Below are positions 54,592 to 63,810 of a DNA stretch of 64,000 nucleotides, piece by piece. A model generated the notes under the pieces. The model had not been told where the DNA came from. It was given only the letters and a program-made list of their open reading frames with translations, and made no database searches. Both the position numbers and the translations under genes were made by a program. The stretch's first letter is position 1. Every line of letters starts with the position of its first letter. The stretch comes from JAHBTB01 sp964451255 (GTDB lineage: Bacteria; Armatimonadota; Fimbriimonadia; Fimbriimonadales; Fimbriimonadaceae), in the NCBI GenBank assembly GCA_964451255.1, contig CAYVHL010000001.1:682001-746000 (forward strand). The letters run 5' to 3'.

Positions 54592-55756
54592 CCCCCGGCG
54601 TGGCCGAACCTCCGTTGGCCCTTGAAAGGCCGCCCGAGGCGGTCACCGACCGCCAGTCATACAGCTGGACGTTGTGGCCGGTGGTGTTCACCACCGCCAT
54701 GAGGCCGACCGGGTACTTGGTGCCCAACATCGCCGACGTAACCGCCGCCCCGCATGCGGTGTCCGCCATCGTCTTCACCGATGTCAGCAGGTCCCCCTGC
54801 TTGCCCGTCCGACGATAGAGCCGGGCCTCCGAGCCGCCCGCCAAGCTGTCGATGGCCACCAGGAAACCGTCGCCTTTCGGCTGCCCATAAATCGCGAGGC
54901 CGGTCCGGTCACCCTTGAAACCGTCGCCTCCGAACACGGCGAGCTGGTCGCCCGCTTTCTTGGCGTCCGGATCCGCTGCATATTTACGCAGGTTCTTTCT
55001 GGCGTCCGCATAGTAGACCATGCCCTCGTCGTCATCCACCGCGATCCCGTTGACCTGCCCGTCCTTGGTGGGCGTCTTGCCCGAGAACGCGCCGAAGTAG
55101 CGGACGAACTTGGCGTCCACCTTCCCCGACGAGGAGGTCAGCCGGTATTCCGCCAGGTACCCGTCCTTCGGGCCGAAGACTCGTGAGACGATCGCGAACA
55201 ACGCCCCGTCGCTGGCTCGGTGATAGAGGCCGATGTCGGTCGGTTGCGACTCCAAACCCTTCTTGTCGACAAGTACGGCCGTCACCCCGGTCACGTCGAC
55301 CAGCTTGTGGTCCTTGCCGTCGAGCTTGTAGACCAGGAGGCGGCTCTTCTTGCTCTCGGCGACGACGACCAGGTCGGCCGGCTCGCCATCGAGCTTGACG
55401 CCCTGGCGCACGGCTACCCCGATCGGCGATGCAAGGCCGCCGACCTTCTGGACTTGTTTGCCGTCTAGGTCAAAGGCATAGAGGGAGCCATCCTTCTCAT
55501 CCCGGTCGGTGACCAAGACGAGCGACTTGTCGCCGTCGGCTGGGTCGACCACGATCGCGACGCCCCCGGCCTGGTGCGCCACGCCTGCCGTCGCCACCAC
55601 TGGCTGGACCAGGGCGCCTGTGCCCGGGTTCGCCGCGTAATTGTTGGTCGCGGACGGGGCGTATGCGGGTTGGAGGGGGTTCTGCCCTTCCCCGCCGCAC
55701 CCGGCCAAGGCCACCGCCACACCGGCTGCCACCGCCCATCGCCACATACCGTACAT
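54524..55756 (-). CDS. Phytase-like beta-propeller lipoprotein
   Basis: A 410-aa lipoprotein (lipobox VALAGC, Cys near residue 19) followed by a Pro/Asn-rich spacer and a propeller. The propeller opening, AIVVDPADGDKSLVLVTDRD and GSLYAFDLDGKQVQKVGG, is that of alkaline beta-propeller phytases, as are VNGIAVDDDEGMVYYADARK and LFAIVSRVFGPKDGYLAEY. These use calcium to release phosphate from phytate. Whether the calcium and phosphate ligands are all kept I cannot confirm. The last 22 codons overlap mnmG convergently. Confidence 0.72.
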   Translation of the reverse strand: MYGMWRWAVAAGVAVALAGCGGEGQNPLQPAYAPSATNNYAANPGTGALVQPVVATAGVAHQAGGVAIVVDPADGDKSLVLVTDRDEKDGSLYAFDLDGKQVQKVGGLASPIGVAVRQGVKLDGEPADLVVVAESKKSRLLVYKLDGKDHKLVDVTGVTAVLVDKKGLESQPTDIGLYHRASDGALFAIVSRVFGPKDGYLAEYRLTSSSGKVDAKFVRYFGAFSGKTPTKDGQVNGIAVDDDEGMVYYADARKNLRKYAADPDAKKAGDQLAVFGGDGFKGDRTGLAIYGQPKGDGFLVAIDSLAGGSEARLYRRTGKQGDLLTSVKTMADTACGAAVTSAMLGTKYPVGLMAVVNTTGHNVQLYDWRSVTASGGLSRANGGSATPGVNPGGARTTRPDRSLNGLSGGQ

Positions 55757-55848
55757 TGTGCCTGTTTGATAGACGCGCCTCAGCGGCAAATGGGTCGGCG
55801 TAACGCGCCTCCCGCTGACATTCCGAAACCGGGCCACCGTCGCGGCTG

Positions 55849-55854
55849 TATGCT
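55849..55854 (+). promoter_or_regulatory. -10 box ahead of the STN-domain gene, possible leaderless promoter
   Basis: TATGCT (4/6) with 6 nt to the ATG at 55861; no ribosome-binding site fits. Confidence 0.4.
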
Positions 55855-55860
55855 GTGAGT

Positions 55861-57954
55861 ATGACCGTGGTCGTAGCCTTGGTCATTGCCGCAACGGCCC
55901 GCGCTCAAGCGGTGACGGTGACGACCGACCTGGCGCCGGCCAGCGTCGTTTTGGATCAAATCGGAAAGGCGGCAGGCGTTACGATGCGCCCCAGCGGAAG
56001 CGTGAAGCAGGACGTCATCTTCGCCCATTTCACCGACACGCCGCTGGATCTGGCCATGAGACGCATCGCCAAAACCCTGGACGCGACATGGATCAAAGGG
56101 GACGACGGGGCCTACGTGCTCACCCGCACGCACGCCCAAGAGCTTCCCCAACCTGGCGAGACGGCCGCTTTGGCGAGGTCGATCACGGAGCTGCTGAAGC
56201 AAAACGAGGTCATGCCGTTCGACCAAGCGGAGACTAAGGATAAGATCGAGATAGCAGCAGACCAGGTTCGTTCGAACGATCCTAATAGGCCCATGCGGGC
56301 GATGCAGTTCGACAGTTGGAGCGCGGAAAATCGGCTCGCGGTTCGTCTTTTGACCGCAATTGGCGCCGAGCGGCTGGCGCAGATACCCGAAGGCGATTCG
56401 GCATGGTTCGCTCAGAACCCGACCAGGCGACAGTCGCTTTTACCGCCATCTTGCGTGCAATTGTTTGACGAGTACGTTAAGGAGCGGCGTGCTTTAGACG
56501 GGTTGCTCACCCATGTCACTGTCAAGAACACCGGCTATCGTGTCGGGATTCTGGTCAAGAGCAGCCTTGACTTCACAAAGCCAGTCCGGATGGCATTGTG
56601 CGCGAGCCACCGTGGCCCGAACGTGTTCGGGAGGCTATACCTGACGCAGGGATCCATTGTGGAGATGGCTCCGGCTTTCCTCCGACCTGCGACAGCTTCC
56701 GGAAAATCAAGCCCGACGCCCAACGTCTTGTCCGGGCTGAAGGACAAAGTCAAACCCACGGACGAGGAGTCAGCCTTGGCAAAGGCCGCCTCGGTGTACT
56801 TCGGCCCCGTGCGTGGAGCCCGTGGCCCGGAGGGCACCAAGAGATGGGCAGCCATCTTCTCCGATCCCGCGGGGCGTGACTTCACCAGCATTTTGGCTTC
56901 GCCGTTCTTCCGACAGACCGCCCTCGCAAAGGGTGAGGACATGGTCGCCCTCGTGCCCGACATCGTCTGCCTCCTCCCGATGCTGGCCATGGCGGGGTCG
57001 CCGGCCACGACCACATTGGGGCAAGTCTGGTCGATGGTCGAAAACTTCCCGGGGAGTTTAGAGGTTGACGAAAAGGACGGCTACGTCAGTGCCCACCCGG
57101 CGGGCGTGGCCGGGCGCGAACGTGTGGGCCGAGCCGCCCTGGCAAGGGCCACCGCCAAAGCCAATGTGAGTGGCCTGGACCTCGACTCATTGGCCGAAGT
57201 AATCGGCACGACGGAAGGCGATCAGGCAGCGCAAGTGGCTAAGGTGTTACTTATGCTGGCCTGCCCAAACCCACCCCAAGACGCGCTTAACGACTCTAGC
57301 GGAAGCCCTGACATACTACGGCTGTATGGTCGGTTGTCGGCCCAACAAAAGCGCGAGGCGAAGCGCGACGCCTACACACTTGTTCTCGACGCTTTGCCAG
57401 CTTCTCTCGTCCGCCCTCTTGAGCACATGTTCTTCGCGTGCGACTTCTACGTGACGGATAGCTTGCCGTCGCGCAAGGATTGGGCGCCCAACGTGACCTT
57501 CGGAATGCCGGGCATTGAGAGTTACGCAGTGTTCTGCCTCGGAAACGGTTTCCCCCTGCGCAGCACCGTGCGCTTCGAAGTGCGGACAGCCGACCGTCTC
57601 TTTTCACGATGGCAACAACCCTATGGCCCCAGGGATGAACCAATCGAGCCTTCAAATGCCGCCGACGCCATTGCCGGCCAGGAACTCAATCCAGCTGCCG
57701 ACAAGTGGCGAGGCAGCTTGAACGGTTTCACCGTTGCCCCAGAGACCACGCTAACGGTCATCTTCGACTTCCCCGGAGTCGGACAACAGGTCAAGGTCCT
57801 CAGCTTTCCCGCCATCCCCACAGACACGAAGTTCGTGCCTTATGACCAATTACCTGACAAGTGGCGCGACCAGATCGCGCCGCTCATCGCCGGCGCGAAG
57901 AAGCGACTGCAACTCTTGCCGCCGCCCGACGGCAAGGTGCCGCCGCCGCGCTAA
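55861..57954 (+). CDS. Exported protein with N-terminal STN (secretin/TonB N-terminus) domain
   Basis: A 697-aa protein with a signal peptide (cleaved near ARAQA). An STN-type domain follows at about residues 20-85 (VVLDQIGKAAGVTMRP, FTDTPLDLAMRRIAKTLDATW, GAYVLTR). The remaining 600 residues have no recognised family; the tail is Pro-rich. It carries no secretin or TonB-receptor domain, so the STN domain is an orphan, like the one in the GGGGF-tail protein at 15468-16178. GTG 55855 would add two residues. It is convergent with the TolB-like gene, 3 nt apart. Confidence 0.7.
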   Translation: MTVVVALVIAATARAQAVTVTTDLAPASVVLDQIGKAAGVTMRPSGSVKQDVIFAHFTDTPLDLAMRRIAKTLDATWIKGDDGAYVLTRTHAQELPQPGETAALARSITELLKQNEVMPFDQAETKDKIEIAADQVRSNDPNRPMRAMQFDSWSAENRLAVRLLTAIGAERLAQIPEGDSAWFAQNPTRRQSLLPPSCVQLFDEYVKERRALDGLLTHVTVKNTGYRVGILVKSSLDFTKPVRMALCASHRGPNVFGRLYLTQGSIVEMAPAFLRPATASGKSSPTPNVLSGLKDKVKPTDEESALAKAASVYFGPVRGARGPEGTKRWAAIFSDPAGRDFTSILASPFFRQTALAKGEDMVALVPDIVCLLPMLAMAGSPATTTLGQVWSMVENFPGSLEVDEKDGYVSAHPAGVAGRERVGRAALARATAKANVSGLDLDSLAEVIGTTEGDQAAQVAKVLLMLACPNPPQDALNDSSGSPDILRLYGRLSAQQKREAKRDAYTLVLDALPASLVRPLEHMFFACDFYVTDSLPSRKDWAPNVTFGMPGIESYAVFCLGNGFPLRSTVRFEVRTADRLFSRWQQPYGPRDEPIEPSNAADAIAGQELNPAADKWRGSLNGFTVAPETTLTVIFDFPGVGQQVKVLSFPAIPTDTKFVPYDQLPDKWRDQIAPLIAGAKKRLQLLPPPDGKVPPPR

Positions 57955-57957
57955 CCG

Positions 57958-59010
57958 TCAGGGTTTCCAATCGGCCACAAAGACGTTTGTCTCGCGCGGC
58001 AGCTTGCCGTTGCGGTTGCTGGCGAAGACGATCCGGCTCCCGTCTCGCGACACCATCGGAAAGCCGTCGAACCCCGGCGCATATGTGACGCGCTCGAGTT
58101 TTGAGCCGTCTAGACCGCACATGTAGATGTCGAAATCTGCGCCCCTGGGGTTCATGAAGTTGGTGGAGAACAGAATCTTCTTGTTCCCAGGCAAGATAAA
58201 CGGCGCGAACGATGCTCCTGGCAGCTTGGTCACCTGGCGTTTGTGGCTTCCGTCCGCGTCCATTACCCACAGGTCCATCTCAGTCGGGCGGACAAGGTTC
58301 TGAGCCAAAAGGTCCTCGTAGTCTTTGAGCTCCTGGGCCGATTTGAACGCGGCCGACCGGCGGTACGCGACGAGCTTGCCGTCCCAACTGACGAACGGCC
58401 CGCCGTCATAGCCCTTGGCGTCTGTGAGACGCTTGATGTTCTTGCCGTCGAGGTCGCACCGATAGATGTCCAGGTCGCCTTCGTAGTCGGACGTGAAGAC
58501 CATGTACTTCCCGTTGGGGTCGATGGTCGTCTCAGCCACGTAACCGGGCAGGTCGAGCACCTTCTCGATCTTGCCCCCCTTGGCGGGAACCCGGTACAGG
58601 CGATAGTTCGGGTTCACCATCCAAACATAGCCTTTGCTCATATCGACGGGCGCCTGCTTTCCAGGATCCAATTCGTGAGTGCTACTGAAGTAGATCCATT
58701 TGCCGTCCGGGGTGTAGTAGCTGCAGGTGCAACGCCCGAGGCCGGTGCTCCGGAGCTTGCGATTGTCGCCTCCCGCCGTCATCGTAAAAATCTGCTCGTC
58801 CGGGTACTCCGGCTGGCTGGACTGCCACACCAGCATGGATCCGTCGTAGCTCCAATACGCCTCCGCGTTCTGGCCGCCGAAGGTGATCTGGCGCAAATTG
58901 GCGAGATGGGTCTCACGTGGGTCGGCCTTGATAGGCTCGCTGGCGGGCCAACCGACGAAGATATCTGAGGCGGCGGCCATGGCGACGGCGGCAGCAAACG
59001 CGACTAGCAT
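57958..59010 (-). CDS. TolB-like periplasmic beta-propeller protein
   Basis: A 350-aa exported protein made of WD40-like PD40 repeats: LRQITFGGQNAEAYWSYDGS, YYTPDGKWIYFSSTHE, TTIDPNGKYMVFTSDYEGD, LDIYRCDLDGKNIKRLT, DIYMCGLDGSKLERVTYAPG and VSRDGSRIVFASNRNG. The start 59010 gives a short hydrophobic leader (MLVAFAAAVAMAAA). Not TolB itself: it lacks the N-terminal TolB domain and pal/tolQR neighbours. The role is unknown; such propellers often bind proteins or sugars. Confidence 0.75.
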   Translation of the reverse strand: MLVAFAAAVAMAAASDIFVGWPASEPIKADPRETHLANLRQITFGGQNAEAYWSYDGSMLVWQSSQPEYPDEQIFTMTAGGDNRKLRSTGLGRCTCSYYTPDGKWIYFSSTHELDPGKQAPVDMSKGYVWMVNPNYRLYRVPAKGGKIEKVLDLPGYVAETTIDPNGKYMVFTSDYEGDLDIYRCDLDGKNIKRLTDAKGYDGGPFVSWDGKLVAYRRSAAFKSAQELKDYEDLLAQNLVRPTEMDLWVMDADGSHKRQVTKLPGASFAPFILPGNKKILFSTNFMNPRGADFDIYMCGLDGSKLERVTYAPGFDGFPMVSRDGSRIVFASNRNGKLPRETNVFVADWKP

Positions 59011-59070
59011 GCTGTCAGTGGTACCTGGTCGCCGCGTGGCACCCCTAGACGGGCCCACACCACTCGGCTT

Positions 59071-59079
59071 TGGTATCCT
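59071..59079 (+). promoter_or_regulatory. Extended -10 promoter for tRNA-Arg
   Basis: TGGTATCCT, TGn plus TATCCT, 14 nt before the mature 5' end. Confidence 0.5.
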
Positions 59080-59093
59080 CAACCACGCCGCAC

Positions 59094-59169
59094 GGCTCCG
59101 TAGCTCAGTGGATAGAGCGCCTCCGTCCTAAGGAGGGCGTCGGGGGTTCGATTCCCTCCGGAGCCGCCA
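59094..59169 (+). tRNA. tRNA-Arg (anticodon CCU)
   Basis: A full cloverleaf. The acceptor stem is GGCTCCG/CGGAGCC and the D stem GCTC/GAGC. The anticodon stem CCTCC/GGAGG has loop GTCCTAA (anticodon CCT at 59127-59129), and the T arm loop is TTCGATT. The discriminator is G and the CCA end is encoded (59167-59169). It reads the AGG codon, a minor Arg codon in GC-rich genomes. Confidence 0.96.
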
Positions 59170-59182
59170 GAATCCTGTGTCG

Positions 59183-62100
59183 TCAGTCCATCGGGTCACG
59201 CTCGAAGAAGGTGTACAGCGCCGGAAGCACGACCAGGGTGAGCAACGTCGCCGAGACGATGCCCCCGATCACGACGGTCGCCAACGGCCTTTGCACCTCT
59301 GCCCCTGTCCCGGTGTTGAGCGCCATGGGAATGAAGCCCAGAGCCGCGACCAACGCCGTCATGAGGACAGGACGAAGCCGTTGCGACGCGCCTTCGCGGA
59401 CCGCGTCGATGACAGACCTGCCTGACTCCGCTCGCAAGCGGTTTATCGCGGAGACCATCACCACGCCGTTCAGCACAGCGACGCCAGAAAGGGCGATGAA
59501 CCCGACCCCAGCCGTGATACTGAACGGCAAGCCGCGCAGATAGAGCGCGATGATCCCGCCGGTCACGGCGAGCGGCACGCCCGTGAAGATCAGCGCGGCC
59601 TGTTTGATGGACCCAAAGGTTGAGAACAGAAGGACAAAGATGAGGCCGAGCGCGACCGGCACCACGATCGTGAGCCGCAAGGACGCACGCTGGAGGTTCT
59701 CAAACTGTCCACCCCAATTCACGTAGTACCCCTCGTCCAGCTTCAACTCAGACTTGACCCTTTGTTGCGCCTCCTTGATGAACGAGCCTAAGTCCCGCCC
59801 GCGCACGTTGAGGGTCACCACGACGCGTCGCTTCCCCATTTCCCTTGAGATCTGGGCGGGTGCGACGCGGTCACCGATGGTAGCAAGACTAGAAAGAGGC
59901 ACCGAGCCTCCACTGGGAGTTTCAACCCTCAGGTTCTTGATGGCGTCGGGATCGTTACGGATCGCTTCCGGCAAGCGCACCGCAAGCCCAAACCGCCGGT
60001 CCCCCTCGACAATCTGGCCGACTTCCTCTCCACCTATGGCCACCGAAATGATGTGCTGGATGTGAGAGACACTGATCCCCAATCGAGCGATCGCCTCCCT
60101 GTCGATGTCGATCTGGAAAACAGGCACGTCGTCAACCTGCTCGACTTCGATGTCCTCGGCGCCCGGGACGCTCCGCATAAGCTCCGCGATCTCGTCTGCC
60201 TTGGCCTTAAGCTCCGTCAGGTCCTCGCCGAACACTTTGATCCCGACATCTGCCTTTACGCCCGAAACAATCTCTGCGAACCGGAGCTCGATCGGCTGGC
60301 TAAAGTTGTATCCTTGCCCAGGCACCTGTTCGATCTTCGATTGCAACTCCGCGATAAGCTTTTCCTTGGTCATGCCTGGCCGCCATTCCGATCTGGGCTT
60401 CAGAGTGAGAAAGCTGTCGCTAATGCTTATCGGCATGGGGTCGGTGGCGATCTCCGGGGTTCCAGTGCGTGTCACGACCGTCAGTACTTCAGGGACTTCC
60501 AGGGCCTTCTTCTCATAGGCGGTGATCAATTTGACCGTTTCCACTAAGTCAATCGTACGGACTCTAACAGGTTGAATCACAATGGAGCCTTCATCAAGTT
60601 TAGGGACGAACTCAGAACCCAACCTAGTGAATATGAAGCCACATGCGACCAACAGCGTTGCCGCTGCCCCGATCACTATCCCGCGATGCAGTAACGCATA
60701 GTCGAGCATCGGTTTGTAAAGCCTTTCAAAAAACTTTAGGAGACGGCCATGTTTTTCCTGAGTGTCGCGGCTGAGGAACAGCGAACAAAGGGTGGGTATG
60801 AGAGTCAACGAGAGGATGAGGGCGCCGACCAAAGCCAGGATGAAGACCAGGGCCATCGGCTTGAACATCTTGCCCTCCACCCCTTCCAGCGCAAGGATCG
60901 GGATGAAAGTCGCGATGATGATCAGCTCTCCGAATTGCGTCACCTTCCGAACCTCGGAAGTCGCCTGCATGATAACTACACCGTGTTCTTCCTTGGTTAG
61001 CGTCTGTCCTTTCGCAGATCGGGCTTCTGACAGCCTCCGGACGCAGTTCTCAACCATAATGACCGCGCCGTCGACGATGATCCCAAAGTCGATTGCGCCC
61101 AAACTCATAAGGTTGCCGCTAATGCCGAAGCGTTGCATGCCGATGACGGCGAAGAGCATCGCCACCGGGATCGACGCCGCGGCTATGACCGCCCCTCGAA
61201 AGTTTCCTAGTAGCAAGACGAGCACGAGAATGACCAAGACCGCACCCTCTAACAGGCTCTTTTGCACCGTGTGCAACACCTCGCCGACGAACTCGGCTCG
61301 GTCATAAGTTGTGGTCAGAGTGACATCTTCAGGAAGCTGCGATTTGACTTCGTCTATCCGTTTGTTGACGGCGTCAGCGACGGTCTGGCCGTTTGCCCCT
61401 TTGAGCATCATGACGATAACCATGAGGCTCTCCTTGCCGTCTTTGGTCGAGATCCCGGTCAAGACCGGGACGCCAAGCTCTACGGTGGCCACGTCTCGAA
61501 TGAGGACAGGGACGCCGTCTTCAGACTTGACGACGATCTCCTCAATGTCCGACGTTGTCTGTGCAAGGCCGACGCTACGGATCAGGACGCGTTCGCCGTT
61601 CCTCTCCAAGAAGCCGCCGCCGGCGTTCTCATTGTTGTTCTGCAGGGCGGCGACCACGTCGTCCACCGAGACCCCCCTGGCAAGCATCGCTTGCGGCAAT
61701 ACGACGACTTGGTACTGCTTCACGCTGCCGTCGGTGGCATTGACCTCCGCGACCCCAGGCACGGTCCGAATCTGGGGCGCGATCATCCAATCTTGTAGTT
61801 CGCGGAGTTGCGCGGGAGTTCGCCCAGGGCTCTCAAGCGTGTACATGTAGATGTCGCCGAGGCCAGTTGAAACTGGGCCCATTCGTGGCGTGCCGACCCC
61901 GCGAGGCAACTCTTCTCTCACGCCGTTGAGGCGCTCTGACACGAGTTGCCGGGCAAAGTAGATGTCTCTGTCTTCCCTGAACACGACGTTCACTTGGGAG
62001 AGTCCGAACTGGCTGAGACTCCGCACGTGCTCCACGCCGGGGATGCCGCCCATCGCCGTCTCGATAGGAAAGGTCACCAGCTTCTCCACTTCCTGCGGGC

Positions 62101-62269
62101 TCATCCCGCCCGTCTCAGTGTTGATCGAGACCTGATTGGTTGTGATGTCGGGGACCGCGTCGAGGTTGACTTGCGGCCAGGCCATCACGCCGAGGACGAC
62201 AAGCAGGACCGCGCCGAGCACGATGACGAACCGTTGGCGCAGGCTGAACTCAAGGACACGCTCCAACAT
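59183..62269 (-). CDS. czcA: Heavy-metal efflux RND transporter, CzcA type
   Basis: Proton-driven inner-membrane pump of a tripartite efflux system. The 1028-aa protein has the RND layout with 12 helices and two periplasmic loops. The fourth helix reads DFGIIVDGAVIMVEN (Asp394, Asp400, Glu407), the pattern of divalent-cation pumps of the CzcA group rather than the copper/silver CusA group. The start overlaps the czcB stop by one base (TAATG). Likely substrates are zinc, cobalt or cadmium, by family. Confidence 0.93.
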   Translation of the reverse strand: MLERVLEFSLRQRFVIVLGAVLLVVLGVMAWPQVNLDAVPDITTNQVSINTETGGMSPQEVEKLVTFPIETAMGGIPGVEHVRSLSQFGLSQVNVVFREDRDIYFARQLVSERLNGVREELPRGVGTPRMGPVSTGLGDIYMYTLESPGRTPAQLRELQDWMIAPQIRTVPGVAEVNATDGSVKQYQVVVLPQAMLARGVSVDDVVAALQNNNENAGGGFLERNGERVLIRSVGLAQTTSDIEEIVVKSEDGVPVLIRDVATVELGVPVLTGISTKDGKESLMVIVMMLKGANGQTVADAVNKRIDEVKSQLPEDVTLTTTYDRAEFVGEVLHTVQKSLLEGAVLVILVLVLLLGNFRGAVIAAASIPVAMLFAVIGMQRFGISGNLMSLGAIDFGIIVDGAVIMVENCVRRLSEARSAKGQTLTKEEHGVVIMQATSEVRKVTQFGELIIIATFIPILALEGVEGKMFKPMALVFILALVGALILSLTLIPTLCSLFLSRDTQEKHGRLLKFFERLYKPMLDYALLHRGIVIGAAATLLVACGFIFTRLGSEFVPKLDEGSIVIQPVRVRTIDLVETVKLITAYEKKALEVPEVLTVVTRTGTPEIATDPMPISISDSFLTLKPRSEWRPGMTKEKLIAELQSKIEQVPGQGYNFSQPIELRFAEIVSGVKADVGIKVFGEDLTELKAKADEIAELMRSVPGAEDIEVEQVDDVPVFQIDIDREAIARLGISVSHIQHIISVAIGGEEVGQIVEGDRRFGLAVRLPEAIRNDPDAIKNLRVETPSGGSVPLSSLATIGDRVAPAQISREMGKRRVVVTLNVRGRDLGSFIKEAQQRVKSELKLDEGYYVNWGGQFENLQRASLRLTIVVPVALGLIFVLLFSTFGSIKQAALIFTGVPLAVTGGIIALYLRGLPFSITAGVGFIALSGVAVLNGVVMVSAINRLRAESGRSVIDAVREGASQRLRPVLMTALVAALGFIPMALNTGTGAEVQRPLATVVIGGIVSATLLTLVVLPALYTFFERDPMD

Positions 62270-63810
62270 TAGTGTTCGTGCCCCTTCAGGTCGGCCTTCC
62301 TTTGCTCGCTTGAAAGAATGATCGCGCCTTGTGATGCGACTACTTCGCCTTCCTCGATGCCAGACAGGACCACGAGGCGGTCGCCAACACGCTCGCCTAG
62401 CACGACCTCATGCTTCTCGAACCCGTCGTCGTGCTTGACGAACACAAACGACTTCGCCCCCTCCCTAACCAATGCCGACTTAGGGATTACGACACGGGGA
62501 CGCATGGAGCCTACTCCGATCGATACCTTGGCGAACATGTCGGGCTTCAGGAGGCCCTCGCTGTCCGTCACAAGGATCTGGACAGGCACCGAGCGGGTCT
62601 TCGGATCGACCCTTGAACCTACAATCTGGACGGTTCCCTTGAACTGGCGGTCGGGGGTCGAGGCGGCGCTGATTCGAGCGTCCGCCCCTTGGCGAACCAT
62701 CTGAATCTCCGCTTCTGGAACATTCGCCGTCACCCAGACTGAGCGGAGGTTCTCGACTTCCAGCAGGACCTGGGTGCGATCGACGGCCTGACCGTTGGTG
62801 ACGTCTACGTGGGTCACCACGCCAGAGATGGGTGCGACCAACGACGTGCGGCCCAAGGAAGCCTGACCGGATCCGGAGTTTGCCCGGTACACCGCTTTGG
62901 CGTTGGCAATGGCCTTGTTGGCATTGACGAGGCCGGCCTCGGCCGCCTTGAGCCTGATCTTGGCCCGCTGCAACTCAAGTTCGCTGGATCGCACATCGGC
63001 CTCGGCCGCTTGGAGTTCCTTCGCGTTCATCAGGCCCTGGGAGGCAATGGCCTTCTCACGTTCATAGGTCGCCTTGGCGGAGGCGATCCTCGCCCTTGCC
63101 CGGTCAAGGCGAATGCGGTCTTGCTGAAGCTCCAAGCGTGCGGCATCAAGGTCGGACTTCGAGACGATCCCGTCACGAAACAGGTTCTCCAGACGTCTCA
63201 ATTGCTCCGCATGGCTGGCCTGCTCTGTTTGGATGCTCAGAAGATCGCTTTGGGCGTCGCCAAGCTCGTTTTGCGCTTGCTGGACCGGCGCCTGGCTGAA
63301 GGCTCCTACACGGGCGAACTGCCGTTGCCGTGTGAGGTTCGTCTGCGAGGCGTTGAGCTTGGCCCGGGACAGTTCGACTTCAGATCGGGCTTGTTGGACG
63401 TCGGACTCGGCCACATCCCGCCCACGGGTCGCTTCTGCGACAATGGACCACGCTTGCGACAATTCGGGTGATTCGATGGTGGCGAGGCTCTGGCCCTGCC
63501 GCACCGTATCCCCCAGCCTGATCGAAATCGACAGGATCCGTCCCGCCACCGGAGGAGTCACGACGGCCTTGCCGCGGTCCGTGCTGGTGACCGTTCCGGG
63601 GACCTGGAGGGACTCTTGGACGTCCTCACGCCGGACGACCGACGTCTCGATCCCTGCGATCTTCTGTGCTTCGTCGTCCAGCCGTACCACGTCCTCGACG
63701 TGTCCGGCCTCCTCCTCATGCCCATGTTCGTCTGCGTGAGTGACTTCCGGGGCCTTGGAGCACCCGGCCAACATCAGCGCAGCGACGGCGACCAGACCGA
63801 ATGCCCTCAC
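62269..63810 (-). CDS. czcB: RND efflux periplasmic adaptor lipoprotein, CzcB type
   Basis: Membrane-fusion protein joining CzcA to the outer-membrane channel. The 513-aa precursor has a lipobox LAGC and a His/Glu-rich stretch after it (HADEHGHEEEAGH) that could bind metal ions. It then has the lipoyl-like half-motifs (PGTVTSTDRGKAVVTPPVAG and LVAPISGVVTHVDVTNGQ), a very long coiled-coil hairpin (about residues 130-320) and a beta-barrel domain. The long hairpin is above normal for CzcB. The start GTG overlaps the czcC stop by 4 nt. Confidence 0.93.
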   Translation of the reverse strand: MRAFGLVAVAALMLAGCSKAPEVTHADEHGHEEEAGHVEDVVRLDDEAQKIAGIETSVVRREDVQESLQVPGTVTSTDRGKAVVTPPVAGRILSISIRLGDTVRQGQSLATIESPELSQAWSIVAEATRGRDVAESDVQQARSEVELSRAKLNASQTNLTRQRQFARVGAFSQAPVQQAQNELGDAQSDLLSIQTEQASHAEQLRRLENLFRDGIVSKSDLDAARLELQQDRIRLDRARARIASAKATYEREKAIASQGLMNAKELQAAEADVRSSELELQRAKIRLKAAEAGLVNANKAIANAKAVYRANSGSGQASLGRTSLVAPISGVVTHVDVTNGQAVDRTQVLLEVENLRSVWVTANVPEAEIQMVRQGADARISAASTPDRQFKGTVQIVGSRVDPKTRSVPVQILVTDSEGLLKPDMFAKVSIGVGSMRPRVVIPKSALVREGAKSFVFVKHDDGFEKHEVVLGERVGDRLVVLSGIEEGEVVASQGAIILSSEQRKADLKGHEH

